Assembly: GCF_009671245.1 (NCBI RefSeq)
Contig: NZ_VTFS01000006.1
Coordinates: 125,345-189,344, forward strand
Reading direction: 5' to 3'
From: Marinicella rhabdoformis
Lineage (GTDB): Bacteria; Pseudomonadota; Gammaproteobacteria; Xanthomonadales; Marinicellaceae
DNA: 64,000 nucleotides
The notes beneath the pieces are model-generated. The model was not told the origin of the DNA. It did not search any database and saw only the letters and a list, made by a program, of their open reading frames with translations. The position numbers and the translations under genes were made by a program. Below, piece after piece: positions 53,844 through 63,386 of this stretch. Each line of letters opens with the position of its first letter. Position 1 is the stretch's first letter.

Positions 53844-56800
53844 ATGCACAAAGTCAGTCAGTTGGCCTTGTTGACCGCCGCCATATTTGCATCGCAGCCG
53901 AGTCAAGCCAACGCCCTACCCACAGCCACTATCAACGGCATAGCCGATGAACGTTCTCCGGTGATGGCATTAACCCATGCCACCATCCATGTCAACAGCA
54001 CCACAGTATTAGAAGATGCCACATTGGTGATACAAGGTGACCGCATTTTATCTGTCAGTGATGACAACAAATACCCACAAAATGCCCAAGTCAAAGATTA
54101 CACTGGCATGCACCTATACCCTGGGTTTATTTTGTTAGACAGCCATGTGGGCATGCCCGAAATGGACAAAAAACCACCATTCAGATGGGGTAAAAAAGAA
54201 ACCATTCAAAGCACAAAAAAAGGTGCCTATAACGCCAATGAAGCGATCAAAGCCTCATTCAGCGCTGCCGATGTATTTACGGCCGATGCCAAAAGCAACA
54301 AAACACTGCGAAGCAATGGCTTTACCAATGCATTAACTTACCAACCTGACGGCATCATGCGTGGCACTTCAGCGTTAGTCCATTTGAATGAAGACAGCGC
54401 CCATCAAGCCATCATCCGCCGTGAAGTTGCACAACACATGAGTTTTGATAAAGGTTCTTCCAAACAAGACTTCCCCGTTTCATTGATGGGTGCCGTGGCT
54501 TTGATTCGTCAGACCCTGATGGATGCCGACTGGTATAAACAGCAAAATGAAATGATTGACTTGGATTTACAAGCCATCAACGACAACAGCAAACTGCCGC
54601 GCATCATCAACGCAGACAACTGGCAACAAACAGTTTTGTCAAAAAAAATTGGCACAGAATTTGATGTCAACTTTATCGTCAAAACGGCCGGTGACTCATA
54701 CCAAGATGTGGTCGCAGTTTCTGAAACTGGACAACCTTTGATTGTACCCTTGGTTCAAGAAAAAGCACCTGCTGTGAACGACGAACTGGATTTATGGAAT
54801 GTCGATTATGAAGACCTTAAAAAATGGCAATTGACACCTTTCAATCCAGCCATCTTGGCTCGCGAAGGTGTTAACTTTGCACTCATTCCAGCACCTAAAA
54901 AAGAAAAAAGCTTTTTGAAAGACCTGAAAAATGCAGTGAAACACGGCTTGGACAAACAAATCGCTTTGGCTTCAATCACCAGCACACCTGCCAAATTAAT
55001 TGGTGACGGTCGCTTGGGTCAATTGAAAAAAGGCAGCTTTGCCAACTTTGTGGTGACCACCGACGGTTTATTCATGAAAGGCAGTGAAGTCGCTGAAACA
55101 TGGGTTGCAGGTGACGCCAATCAAGTAGCAGGTATGCCACGCATCAATAATGGCGCATATCAATTAACAATTGATGAGCAAGTCCATGACGTTAAAGTCA
55201 GCAACAAAGGCGGAAAAATCAGTTTAGCCGCAGCAGACAAAGACAACAAAACCAAATACAAAGTCACGCAAGACAATGACTTCATCACCATCAATGTAAC
55301 CTTGCCAGCTGATGAAGACAGTAAAGAAGCCGCCGATGAACACAAGCTCTTTGGTGTCATCAACAACAAGCAAATTGATGCTTTGAAAGGCAACTGGTCA
55401 TTGACCGCATCAAGCGCTGATGATCAAGCCGAAGAAAGCAAGGCTGCCGAAACAAAAGCGATTCCAAGTATCCCAAGACCTTTTTCTGCTTATGGTTTGG
55501 CACAAGTTGACAAAAACAACAATATATTGATCACCAATGCCACAGTATGGACCAATGAAGCTGACGGAATTTTAGAAAATACCGATGTGTTGGTTAAGAA
55601 TGGTAAAATCCAAAGTCTTGGAAAAGGCTTAAAAGCTGGAAAAGGTGTTAAAACCATTGACGGTACAGGTAAGCATTTAACATCAGGTATCGTAGATGAA
55701 CATACGCACATTGCTTTGTTGTCTGTGAATGACATTGCTGTGAATTCAGCCATGGTTCGCATGGAAGATGCCGTTGATTCACATGACATCAATATTTACC
55801 GTAATTTGGCAGGTGGTGTAACCGCAGCCCAATTATTACATGGTTCTGCCAATCCAATTGGTGGCCAATCTGCCTTGATTAAATTGAAATGGGGTGTTGA
55901 TGCTGATGAGATGTTGATTGATGGTGCCGATGGCTACATCAAATTCGCCCTCGGTGAAAATGTGAAACGCTCAAGCAGCAATGAATCCATCCGCTATCCT
56001 CTCACTCGCATGGGTGTTGAGCAAGTGTACCGTGATCAATTTACCCAAGCCAAAGCCTATGAGCAAGCTTGGAAAGATTACAACAGTTTAAGCAGCAGCA
56101 AGAAGAAAAAAACCACTGCACCGCGCAAAGATTTGGCTTTAGAAACTTTGGTTGAAATCATGAATAAAGACCGTTTTGTCTCATGTCATTCATATGTTCA
56201 ATCTGAAATCAATATGCTGATGCATGTTGCAGAAGACTTTGATTTCAACATCAACACCTTTACCCACATCTTAGAAGGCTACAAAGTCGCTGACAAAATG
56301 AAAGCACATGGTGTTGGTGGCTCAACCTTTTCTGACTGGTGGGCTTATAAATGGGAAGTGAACTACGCTATACCTTATAACGCCAACATCATGCACAATG
56401 CGGGTGTGGTTACAGCAATCAACTCTGATTCTGCTGAAATGTCACGTCGACTGAACCAAGAAGCTGCCAAATCTGTGAAATACGGTGGCATGAGCGAAGA
56501 AGACGCTTGGAAATTGGTGACATTGAACCCTGCTAAGTTATTACATTTAAATGACCGCATGGGATCAGTGAAAACTGGTAAAGATGCTGACTTGGTGCTG
56601 TGGTCTGACAACCCATTGTCTATTTATGCACGCGCCGAAAAAACCATGATAGATGGTGTCATTTATTATGATCGCGACAAGCAAGCTGACATTGAAGCTG
56701 AAATAGACAAAGAAAAAATGGCTTTGGTGAAATTAAGCAAAAATGACAAAGGCCCGAAAAAACCTTTTAAGTCGATGCCAAAACAACTGATGCATTGTGA

Positions 56801-56852
56801 CACGCTCACAGGCTTGGAACACAATGAACGTCATCAGTTTTTAGGAGAATAA
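53844..56852 (+). CDS. Exported amidohydrolase-family protein, double-domain
   Basis: About 1002 residues from the ATG at 53844, which has GAGGAT seven bases upstream and begins a signal peptide (MHKVSQLALLTAAIFASQPSQA). An ORF start 72 bases upstream is less likely. There are two halves. The N-terminal half resembles an amidohydrolase but has SHVGM (His101) where HxH is expected. The C-terminal half (after about 550) has His620-Thr-His622, then ILEGYKVADK, a Ser/Asp-rich NSDSAEM segment and the terminal GKDADLVLWSDNPLS strand, so it should bind metal and be active. The substrate is unknown; peptide or cyclic amide hydrolysis is possible. The next gene follows after one base. Confidence 0.85.
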   Translation: MHKVSQLALLTAAIFASQPSQANALPTATINGIADERSPVMALTHATIHVNSTTVLEDATLVIQGDRILSVSDDNKYPQNAQVKDYTGMHLYPGFILLDSHVGMPEMDKKPPFRWGKKETIQSTKKGAYNANEAIKASFSAADVFTADAKSNKTLRSNGFTNALTYQPDGIMRGTSALVHLNEDSAHQAIIRREVAQHMSFDKGSSKQDFPVSLMGAVALIRQTLMDADWYKQQNEMIDLDLQAINDNSKLPRIINADNWQQTVLSKKIGTEFDVNFIVKTAGDSYQDVVAVSETGQPLIVPLVQEKAPAVNDELDLWNVDYEDLKKWQLTPFNPAILAREGVNFALIPAPKKEKSFLKDLKNAVKHGLDKQIALASITSTPAKLIGDGRLGQLKKGSFANFVVTTDGLFMKGSEVAETWVAGDANQVAGMPRINNGAYQLTIDEQVHDVKVSNKGGKISLAAADKDNKTKYKVTQDNDFITINVTLPADEDSKEAADEHKLFGVINNKQIDALKGNWSLTASSADDQAEESKAAETKAIPSIPRPFSAYGLAQVDKNNNILITNATVWTNEADGILENTDVLVKNGKIQSLGKGLKAGKGVKTIDGTGKHLTSGIVDEHTHIALLSVNDIAVNSAMVRMEDAVDSHDINIYRNLAGGVTAAQLLHGSANPIGGQSALIKLKWGVDADEMLIDGADGYIKFALGENVKRSSSNESIRYPLTRMGVEQVYRDQFTQAKAYEQAWKDYNSLSSSKKKKTTAPRKDLALETLVEIMNKDRFVSCHSYVQSEINMLMHVAEDFDFNINTFTHILEGYKVADKMKAHGVGGSTFSDWWAYKWEVNYAIPYNANIMHNAGVVTAINSDSAEMSRRLNQEAAKSVKYGGMSEEDAWKLVTLNPAKLLHLNDRMGSVKTGKDADLVLWSDNPLSIYARAEKTMIDGVIYYDRDKQADIEAEIDKEKMALVKLSKNDKGPKKPFKSMPKQLMHCDTLTGLEHNERHQFLGE

Positions 56853-56853
56853 C

Positions 56854-58158
56854 ATGAATAACAACATGAGAAAATTGATCAAAAATAAAATGATGGTATC
56901 TGGATTAATGGCAACCAGCCTTTTAACATGTGCCATGAGTGTTCAAGCATTGACACCCACACCCGCTGCTGAACAAAGCCAAGAAGTGGTCTTCACCAAT
57001 GCCACCATTCATGTAGGCAATGGCAAAGTGTTAGAAAATGCCCAGCTGGCTTTTAATGAGGGAAAAATCACCCGCGTTGGACACTTTAAAATGGCAGCCA
57101 CCGGAAATGAAGTTAACCTAAAAGGCAAACACATTTATCCTGGGTTCATATTAAGTAACAGCAACCTAGGGCTTACAGAGGTTGATTCATTTAAAGCCAC
57201 ACGCGACTTCAATGAAACGGGCCAAATGAATCCTAATGTGCGTTCATTAATCGCCTATAACACCGATTCAGAACGCATTCCACCGTTGCGCTTCAATGGC
57301 GTGTTATTGGCACAAACCACACCCAGTGGCGGCTTGGTCAGCGGCACATCTTCAGTAGTGCAATTAGATGCATGGAACTGGGAAGATGCAGCGGTCAAAG
57401 TTGATGATGGTTTGCATGTGAACTGGCCGGCTAACTGGCGCAAACAATTTGATTGGGCAACTTATACCGTTCAATTGAAACAAGACAAAAATTACGACAA
57501 AAAAATCAGCGCCATTAAAGCTTTGTTTGAAGATGCTAAAAATTCAAACAACAGCGATAATTTGAAATTAGCGTCAGTTCAATCTGTCTATTCAGGTGAC
57601 AAAAAAGTCTTTGTACACAGTAACAACCCCAAAGCCATCATTGAATCTGTTAATTACTTCAAAGGTTTGGATGTAGAGCTGGTATTGGTTACAGGACAAG
57701 CTGCCGCAACAGTAAAAGGCTTTATCAAAGACAATAACGTACCCGTTATCATTGAATCTGTTCACGGCTTACCATCGTCTAACGAACGTTCAGTTGATGC
57801 CGCTTATGCCCTGCCTACAGAATTGGCGCAAGCTGGTATAAATGTGGCCTTGTCTTATCCTGGTTCCATGAGTTCACGTAACCTGGCGTTCACTGCGGGT
57901 ACAACAGTAGCCTATGGCAATGACAAAGAAACAGCACTTTCAATGATCACATTAAACCCAGCTAAAATCTTAGGCATAGACAAAGATTATGGCTCATTAG
58001 AAGTCGGTAAAAGTGCCACACTGTTCATCAGTGAAGGTGATGCCTTAGACATGCGTGGTAATATCCTGACTGAGGCTTATATTGATGGCAGAAAGATTGA
58101 ATTGCACACCCGCCAACAAGAACTCAACGACCGTTTTGCGAAAAAATACGCAGAATAA
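56854..58158 (+). CDS. Exported amidohydrolase-like protein lacking the metal-binding HxH motif
   Basis: A 434-residue exported protein with a signal peptide (MMVSGLMATSLLTCAMSVQA), started by AGGAG and the ATG one base after the upstream stop. It has the composite amidohydrolase start (FTNATIHVGNGKVLENAQLAF, HIYPGFILSNSNLG) and the terminal strand LGIDKDYGSLEVGKSATLFIS, but SNSNLG replaces the usual D-x-H-x-H, and the later His/Asp metal ligands are not visible. It is therefore probably inactive on its own and may stabilise the upstream amidohydrolase. It resembles the N-terminal half of that protein. A perfect-palindrome terminator follows. Confidence 0.82.
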   Translation: MNNNMRKLIKNKMMVSGLMATSLLTCAMSVQALTPTPAAEQSQEVVFTNATIHVGNGKVLENAQLAFNEGKITRVGHFKMAATGNEVNLKGKHIYPGFILSNSNLGLTEVDSFKATRDFNETGQMNPNVRSLIAYNTDSERIPPLRFNGVLLAQTTPSGGLVSGTSSVVQLDAWNWEDAAVKVDDGLHVNWPANWRKQFDWATYTVQLKQDKNYDKKISAIKALFEDAKNSNNSDNLKLASVQSVYSGDKKVFVHSNNPKAIIESVNYFKGLDVELVLVTGQAAATVKGFIKDNNVPVIIESVHGLPSSNERSVDAAYALPTELAQAGINVALSYPGSMSSRNLAFTAGTTVAYGNDKETALSMITLNPAKILGIDKDYGSLEVGKSATLFISEGDALDMRGNILTEAYIDGRKIELHTRQQELNDRFAKKYAE

Positions 58159-58182
58159 TCTGATTGTTGATTGAAAAAACAA

Positions 58183-58207
58183 AGCCACTCAAATTTGAGT
58201 GGCTTTT
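58183..58207 (+). terminator. Terminator after the amidohydrolase-like pair
   Basis: AGCCACTCAAATTTGAGTGGCT is a perfect palindrome followed by a T run. Confidence 0.88.
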
Positions 58208-58234
58208 TATTGAATATACTATACTCGGAGTAAC

Positions 58235-58690
58235 ATGGAAATAAAAATCAAATACAGCCCCTCAGATTATTTATCAGCAGTTAGATATAAATTCAATTAC
58301 ATAGTCCAAGATATTAAAAAGACAGAGTATCCTACATATATTTTTCTTAAAATAGCGTCACCATTAATTATTATAGGGTTAACTATCAAGGCTTCTGTAA
58401 CTAGGCTTAAACCAGAATATACTTTTCATATTACAGAAAAAGGAGTTAAACGCAGCCACAATGAACAATCATACTTTTTACCATGGTCCAGAATCATCAG
58501 CTACTGCGAGCTTAGAAAACTAATTCTTCTTGAATTTATCAATGATGATGAAACATCACCCAGTCATCAGCTGCTACCTAAAAAATATTTCAACAAGCCA
58601 CAATTTTCTCAACTAATGTCTTTAATAAATAACAATCACATTCCACATGGGTTGAAACGCAACATCCTGAGCAACTCCGTAAAAAATTAA
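58235..58690 (+). CDS. YcxB-like membrane-associated protein
   Basis: 151 residues with one clear hydrophobic segment (YIFLKIASPLIIIGLTIKA) near residue 50, and after it a domain (TFHITEKGVKRSHNEQSYFLPWSRI...LLPKKYF) of the type found in YcxB-like proteins: a ligand-like strand pattern followed by the IPKRAF-like ending. Function is unknown. CGGAG precedes the ATG. The next gene starts two bases after the stop. Confidence 0.7.
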   Translation: MEIKIKYSPSDYLSAVRYKFNYIVQDIKKTEYPTYIFLKIASPLIIIGLTIKASVTRLKPEYTFHITEKGVKRSHNEQSYFLPWSRIISYCELRKLILLEFINDDETSPSHQLLPKKYFNKPQFSQLMSLINNNHIPHGLKRNILSNSVKN

Positions 58691-58692
58691 AA

Positions 58693-59118
58693 ATGAACAA
58701 AGCACATAAAAAAAGCTTTAATCAACATGCTTTTATGTCATGTATCATGGCGTCATTTTTAGGCGCTCTACTCTTTCCCTTTTGGATGATGGTTTGGGGA
58801 TTAATCATGGGAGAATCAGTTTTTGTTATTGACCCGACTGTCATTTTTAGCTATTTACTCAGTGCTGGCATGGCTTTTTTCTTTGGCACCATACTAATAC
58901 TTGTTATAGGCTGGCCCACATTGCTGATATTGAATCAATACAAAATCAATCATCCAATGATTGCAAGCTTGTCTGGCTTTGTAATCATGCTGATTATTTG
59001 GCTTACTTTGTATAGCGGCAGTTTGAATTTCAGGGCTTTATTTGCAGGTTTACTGCTGTGTATGAACGGAGCCACTTTTGGCTTTTTTGCCAGTTATTTC
59101 TCAAGAAATAGAACATAA
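58693..59118 (+). CDS. Small membrane protein of unknown function
   Basis: 141 residues with four hydrophobic segments (AFMSCIMASFLGALLFPFWMMVWGLIMG; VIFSYLLSAGMAFFFGTILILVIGW; MIASLSGFVIMLIIWLTLY; ALFAGLLLCMNGATFGFFASYF). I recognise no family. It follows the YcxB-like gene at once, so the two are probably translated together. A palindrome (TAAAGCTTAAGCTTTA) lies just downstream, in the gap before the convergent gene. Confidence 0.65.
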   Translation: MNKAHKKSFNQHAFMSCIMASFLGALLFPFWMMVWGLIMGESVFVIDPTVIFSYLLSAGMAFFFGTILILVIGWPTLLILNQYKINHPMIASLSGFVIMLIIWLTLYSGSLNFRALFAGLLLCMNGATFGFFASYFSRNRT

Positions 59119-59230
59119 AATTCACCTTCAAGAATACACATAGCTTTTTAACTCAGGGTTTTGTTTAAAGCTTAAGCTTTATAAAAACACTCAAGATCTA
59201 CCACTCTAATCAGCGGCCTTTATTAAAAAC

Positions 59231-60772
59231 TTAAGATCCAAACATATACACTTTATCATACATTTTACTGCAAACTTCAGGGTCTCCTTTTATAAGTACT
59301 GCGCCTTTTAAGTACAACATATCAGTGTCTAACCATGAAAATGTGATGTCTCTATGGCCTGCCGAAAATTTGATGATACTCAATTTAAATTCGTTATCAA
59401 CTGAAGTAAAGCGCCCAGTTTTTATTGATCGACTTGTAGACTTATCCTTGGTGCTGACTCTCATAAAGGAGGCCTCTCCATCCTGCTTGATATCAATTGC
59501 CAGCTTATTTTTTGAGTTTGAAACTTCATAACAACCTTCTATAGAGTGACTTTTATCACCAATGTGGTAAGACTTAAGCATTTTGTTTTTATCAAACCAA
59601 GCTTGGATACTTTGTTGAGAAGAAGCGTGGTCAAACTCCCAAGTATGTTTAGCCAGACCGCCAGGTAAATGGCGAGAAGATTTTGATTTACTTTGCATAA
59701 AATCATTGATTTCTTTTATGCTGACAGCAGTTTTACGCTCTTTGATAAATTGTTTAAACTTATAAGTTTGGGTTGAATCACTTAAAGCCGCTTCAAATTC
59801 ACTGTCATTTGAAGCATATTCATCTGATTCCTTGACGCCATATGCAATTTGCTTAATTTTATTAAGGTACGTGCTGGCTTTATCGCGTTCAACCATCCCA
59901 ACTATTCTAAAATAATGTCCATTACTCCGAAATTTTACCATCTGGTAAACCAACAATGACTTACCAGACTCTGAATCAGTTGCGTGAGCAACAATCTCGA
60001 CACTTGGTAGTTCAGCTGTGGCTTTTTCTTTAATTTCTTGAAGCTCAATCTCATTCAAATAATTCAACCGTTTGAACAGCATGGTCGCATATTCAACTTT
60101 ATCAGCTGCTGTTACTGGCCCCAAAGAAGCCACAATTGAAACATAAGGCTTGCCATTTTTGGGATCGGTGGGCTTACCGTCCACACTCATCGTGACTGTA
60201 TTAGGCATATCAAGGCTGCCTTTAACAACCTGTAAACCAGCCACTGTATCAAAAGTAAATGCATGAGTTAAAGAGTTTGGATTGTCAGTGTCAGACAGTG
60301 GTTCGGTAGATTTAATTGAGTCCATCATGGCTTTGTGAAGTATTGAATCATCGCTTGGATAAGTGGCATGAATTAAAATGGTTTTGTCTTCAAAATGAAG
60401 CACCAAGACGATGCGATTTAATTTCTTTTTCAAAACAGTCTGTGTTCCTGTTACCAACAAAGCTTGATCGTCACCAGCTACAGCCACTGTTTCACTTTGG
60501 ATGGACGTAATCCCTTGTTTTACCAACCCTTCAAGCAAATTTTCATTTTTAGTTTGATCCAATGCTTTTTGACGTTCTGCCGGCGATTCAGGCAGTGGGA
60601 AAGACATGATTATGATTGATGACTGCGTTTCCATTTGAATAAAACCATCATAATCTTCAGATACTGTAAAACCATCGGGCTTTTCCAGTTTAACTCCAGA
60701 AAAAAATTCAACCTTCTCAGCTGAGTGCGAATAAAAGATAAGCAGCACCAATAGACCAACAAGTATTTTCAT
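59231..60772 (-). CDS. Orphan secreted protein with two PsbP-like domains
   Basis: About 513 residues from the second ATG at 60772 (the first, at 60778, is also open), with a short signal peptide (MKILVGLLVLLIFYSHSA). Two alpha-beta sandwich domains of about 140 residues follow (FFSGVKLEKPDGFTVSED; FTFDTVAGLQVVKGSLDMP), both with a GLxV or G-x-x-V strand, a long helix near the end and YLNKIKQIA-like ending. This resembles the Mog1/PsbP fold of bacterial secreted lipoproteins, but no clear family is assigned. The C-terminal 130 residues (after about 380) are a separate beta domain with two cysteines. Function unknown. Confidence 0.7.
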   Translation of the reverse strand: MKILVGLLVLLIFYSHSAEKVEFFSGVKLEKPDGFTVSEDYDGFIQMETQSSIIIMSFPLPESPAERQKALDQTKNENLLEGLVKQGITSIQSETVAVAGDDQALLVTGTQTVLKKKLNRIVLVLHFEDKTILIHATYPSDDSILHKAMMDSIKSTEPLSDTDNPNSLTHAFTFDTVAGLQVVKGSLDMPNTVTMSVDGKPTDPKNGKPYVSIVASLGPVTAADKVEYATMLFKRLNYLNEIELQEIKEKATAELPSVEIVAHATDSESGKSLLVYQMVKFRSNGHYFRIVGMVERDKASTYLNKIKQIAYGVKESDEYASNDSEFEAALSDSTQTYKFKQFIKERKTAVSIKEINDFMQSKSKSSRHLPGGLAKHTWEFDHASSQQSIQAWFDKNKMLKSYHIGDKSHSIEGCYEVSNSKNKLAIDIKQDGEASFMRVSTKDKSTSRSIKTGRFTSVDNEFKLSIIKFSAGHRDITFSWLDTDMLYLKGAVLIKGDPEVCSKMYDKVYMFGS

Positions 60773-60847
60773 ACACATTCTGACATTTTAAAAATGAGTA
60801 CTTTAATTTAAATGATATTTATTATTCAATGACTATAATAATAAAAT

Positions 60848-60961
60848 ATGACAATAAATTACAGGATGGGGCAGTTCAAAGGTAACAAAAAAACCTTTAT
60901 GAAATGGGTGGCTATTTTTCTAGAAAATAAAAAACGCTTTTACATTTTATTCCTCAGTTAA
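60848..60961 (+). CDS. Possible small basic protein
   Basis: A 37-residue open frame, MTINYRMGQFKGNKKTF at the start and KRFYILFLS at the end. It is basic and partly hydrophobic, in the 277-bp gap between the divergent genes at 60772 and 61056. There is no ribosome-binding site and no other support. I list it only as a possibility. Confidence 0.15.
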   Translation: MTINYRMGQFKGNKKTFMKWVAIFLENKKRFYILFLS

Positions 60962-60995
60962 TCACAACCGTAAACCCATGATATAAAATATTTAT

Positions 60996-61008
60996 ATTGA
61001 AATTCAAT
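60996..61008. promoter_or_regulatory. Possible operator upstream of the hemerythrin gene
   Basis: A 13-base palindrome (ATTGAA-A-TTCAAT), 48 bases before the start of the hemerythrin gene. It is not a canonical FNR box and no regulator for it is known here. Confidence 0.25.
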
Positions 61009-61055
61009 GTTTCATCTCCATGTCTTTTATTCAATTAATTTACATGAGGATATAA

Positions 61056-61499
61056 ATGAACATATATGAAGCGATTAAAGAAGACCACAAAATCCAATTG
61101 GAATTGCTGGATAAATTAACCGATACCAGTGGTGACAGTGACTTCAGATCCAATATATTTTCACAATTAAAAACCGAATTAGAAGCACACGCGAATGCTG
61201 AAGAACGTTTTTTTTATGTCTCTTTAATCTACAAAGACAGCACCCAAGAAGATGCCAGGCATGGCATTGCCGAGCACCATGAAATTGATGAAATGATTGC
61301 TCAACTTGTTGAAACAGACCAAAGCTCATCAGCTTGGTTAAAGTACGCCAAAAACTTACAAGACAAAATCAAACACCATTTGGCAGAAGAAGAGAAAGAT
61401 TACTTTCCCATTGCGCAGAAAAATATTTCAGATGACAAAGCTGAAGAATTGGGGCAACAGTACTTGCAATCTATTCAAAGGTTTAGAGAAAAACTATAA
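61056..61499 (+). CDS. Hemerythrin-domain protein
   Basis: A 147-residue four-helix bundle with the non-heme di-iron site expected of hemerythrin/HHE proteins: His11 in KEDHKIQ, His/Glu in EAHANAEE, HHE in AEHHEIDE and HH near KHHLAEEE. The spacing of these His/Glu residues fits the di-iron site. Such proteins bind oxygen or nitric oxide, or take part in iron-sulfur repair. AGGA precedes the ATG. The BON-MscS gene follows 30 bases later and could share the transcript. Confidence 0.88.
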   Translation: MNIYEAIKEDHKIQLELLDKLTDTSGDSDFRSNIFSQLKTELEAHANAEERFFYVSLIYKDSTQEDARHGIAEHHEIDEMIAQLVETDQSSSAWLKYAKNLQDKIKHHLAEEEKDYFPIAQKNISDDKAEELGQQYLQSIQRFREKL

Positions 61500-61529
61500 A
61501 TAAACGCAACAATTTACCTTGGTGATAAC

Positions 61530-62888
61530 ATGACTCAAATAAAGTACGCTACTATTTATCTATTGTTGTTTAGTTTCTCATCAACAGTTGCAGTTGCCCA
61601 AGACATTGAATTAACTCAGTCCGAAGACGACACCAGCATAACTCAACAAGTGATTGCAGTTAAACAACCTGTTGAAGACCAAGCCATTCAACAACGCCTT
61701 GAGAACATCATAACGGCCAGTGAATGGATACAAAATGCTGAAGTTGAGGTCAACCATGGTATCGTAGTACTCAATGGCACCACCAACAAAGAAACACACC
61801 GCCAATGGGTAGAGTCTTTAACCAACAAAACAGATGGTGTCATTGCAGTTATCAATAAAGTTGAAGTGATTAATGACTCATCCTGGAATTTAGAACCTGC
61901 CGCTAAAGAAACACAACAAATGTTCAATGGTTTGGCCTCTGCCCTTCCCGCTTTGGCTTCGGCTCTTGTGATTTTGTTCTTCACTTGGTTGGCAGCAAAA
62001 TTAGTTTCAAAGTTGGCACGTAGCGCGTTAAAAAGAAAAATTAAAAGTCCTTTTATCCTGAATTTTACAGCCAAAGCTTTTGCTATTCCCGCTATCCTTA
62101 TTGGCACCTATCTTACTTTAAAGCTGACTGGGTTAACGCAATTAGCAGTGACCATTATCGGTGGTACAGGCTTGGTTGGTTTGGTTATAGGTATTGCCTT
62201 CAGAGACATTGCTGAAAACTTTCTGGCAAGTATTTTGATCAGCATACAAAGGCCGTTCAATATAGGTGATGTGATTGTAATAGACGACATTAAAGGCATG
62301 GTTCAAACTGTCACAACCCGTGGAACCGTCATGATGACCATGGAAGGAAACCATGTACACATTCCCAATTCCACCATATATAAAAGCAGCATCACCAATT
62401 TAACCGCCAACCCTAATTCGAGAAAAGATTTTGTCGTTGGTATTGGTTATGACGACAACATCACTGAAGCACAAGACATCATACTAGATATTCTAGAGTC
62501 ACATGAGGCCGTATTAAACAATCCAGAATTTTACGTTTTGGTTGAAAATTTAGGCGCCGCCACGGTCAACTTGAAAGTTTATTTCTGGGTAAATAACAAA
62601 CAGTACAACCCATCAAAAGTTAAATCTTCTGTCATCAGGTTGACTAAAAGAGCCTTTGATTCTGCTGGTGTTTCAATGCCAGATGAAGCTCGAGAAGTGG
62701 TGTTCCCAGATGGCATACATGTAATCACTGAACCCGCACAAAGCAGCAATAAAACACCCACCAAATCTCAGGTCGAAGAACCGTTAACCAATCAATCTGA
62801 ACAAGATTATTCCAGTGATGACGCAGAAATAAAACAACAATTAGAAGAGAATCCGTTACCAGATGACAGTAAAAATTTATTGAGCTGA
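61530..62888 (+). CDS. MscS-family mechanosensitive channel with N-terminal BON domain
   Basis: A 452-residue inner-membrane protein with a signal peptide (MTQIKYATIYLLLFSFSSTVAVAQ). A periplasmic BON domain is at about 50-110 (IQNAEVEVNHGIVVLNGTTNK; VIAVINKVEVIND). Three membrane helices follow, and the pore helix is in GTGLVGLVIGIAFRDIAENF. Next is an MscS-type beta domain (RPFNIGDVIVIDDIKGMVQTVTTRGTVMMTMEGNHVHIPNSTIY in pieces: RPFNIGDVIVID, GNHVHIPNSTIY). It releases solutes on osmotic downshock. The C-terminus is a polar tail with many Ser, Gln and Glu. BON domains may bind phospholipid. Confidence 0.9.
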   Translation: MTQIKYATIYLLLFSFSSTVAVAQDIELTQSEDDTSITQQVIAVKQPVEDQAIQQRLENIITASEWIQNAEVEVNHGIVVLNGTTNKETHRQWVESLTNKTDGVIAVINKVEVINDSSWNLEPAAKETQQMFNGLASALPALASALVILFFTWLAAKLVSKLARSALKRKIKSPFILNFTAKAFAIPAILIGTYLTLKLTGLTQLAVTIIGGTGLVGLVIGIAFRDIAENFLASILISIQRPFNIGDVIVIDDIKGMVQTVTTRGTVMMTMEGNHVHIPNSTIYKSSITNLTANPNSRKDFVVGIGYDDNITEAQDIILDILESHEAVLNNPEFYVLVENLGAATVNLKVYFWVNNKQYNPSKVKSSVIRLTKRAFDSAGVSMPDEAREVVFPDGIHVITEPAQSSNKTPTKSQVEEPLTNQSEQDYSSDDAEIKQQLEENPLPDDSKNLLS

Positions 62889-62897
62889 ATATGCTCA

Positions 62898-63386
62898 CTA
62901 AAATAGACCGATGACCAGTTTGACCAAATAACCAACCAAAACAAAGGCCATGACCATAACCACAGTCAAAATACACAGCAAAAGAATGAGCCACCTATTG
63001 GCTGATTTTTTTGTTTCTATGGGTGCATCAGCGTAACGATTAAGTATTGCTGCGTTGCGTTCATTGGCTTTAAAGAAAACATCAAAAACATCACCAATAA
63101 CTGGAATAGACCCCAAGACCGCATCACAAACAACATTAAAAAACATATACAACATCAGTATCTTAGGCACTTTGGCACTGAAGCCAATTTTTATCATGTA
63201 AATTGAATACAATGCAGAAAGTGCATCTCCTACCACAGGAATTAAACCCACCAAGCTGTCTACTCCAACTTTGATGTTACCTGGCAAAGTAAATAAACTG
63301 TCAGAGACCCAAGCCATGCGGTTCAATTTTTTCTTTAACGCTTCTCCACGCAACGCTTCTGTTGCTGTGGCCTTTTTCATTTTCAT
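62898..63386 (-). CDS. DUF4112 membrane protein
   Basis: A 162-residue protein with the DUF4112 signature: LNRMAWVSDSLFTLPG, GVDSLVGLIPVVGDALSALYS, SIPVIGDVFDVFFKANERNAAIL. Two shallow hydrophobic hairpins precede a strong C-terminal membrane segment (WLILLLCILTVVMVMAFVLVGYLVKLVIGLF). The function is unknown. It ends nine bases from the convergent MscS gene with no terminator between. Confidence 0.85.
   Translation of the reverse strand: MKMKKATATEALRGEALKKKLNRMAWVSDSLFTLPGNIKVGVDSLVGLIPVVGDALSALYSIYMIKIGFSAKVPKILMLYMFFNVVCDAVLGSIPVIGDVFDVFFKANERNAAILNRYADAPIETKKSANRWLILLLCILTVVMVMAFVLVGYLVKLVIGLF

Noticed and set aside
59160-59185. Palindrome TAAAGCTTAAGCTTTA as a terminator.
   Set aside because: It has no loop, no GC core and no T run; probably chance in an AT-rich gap.
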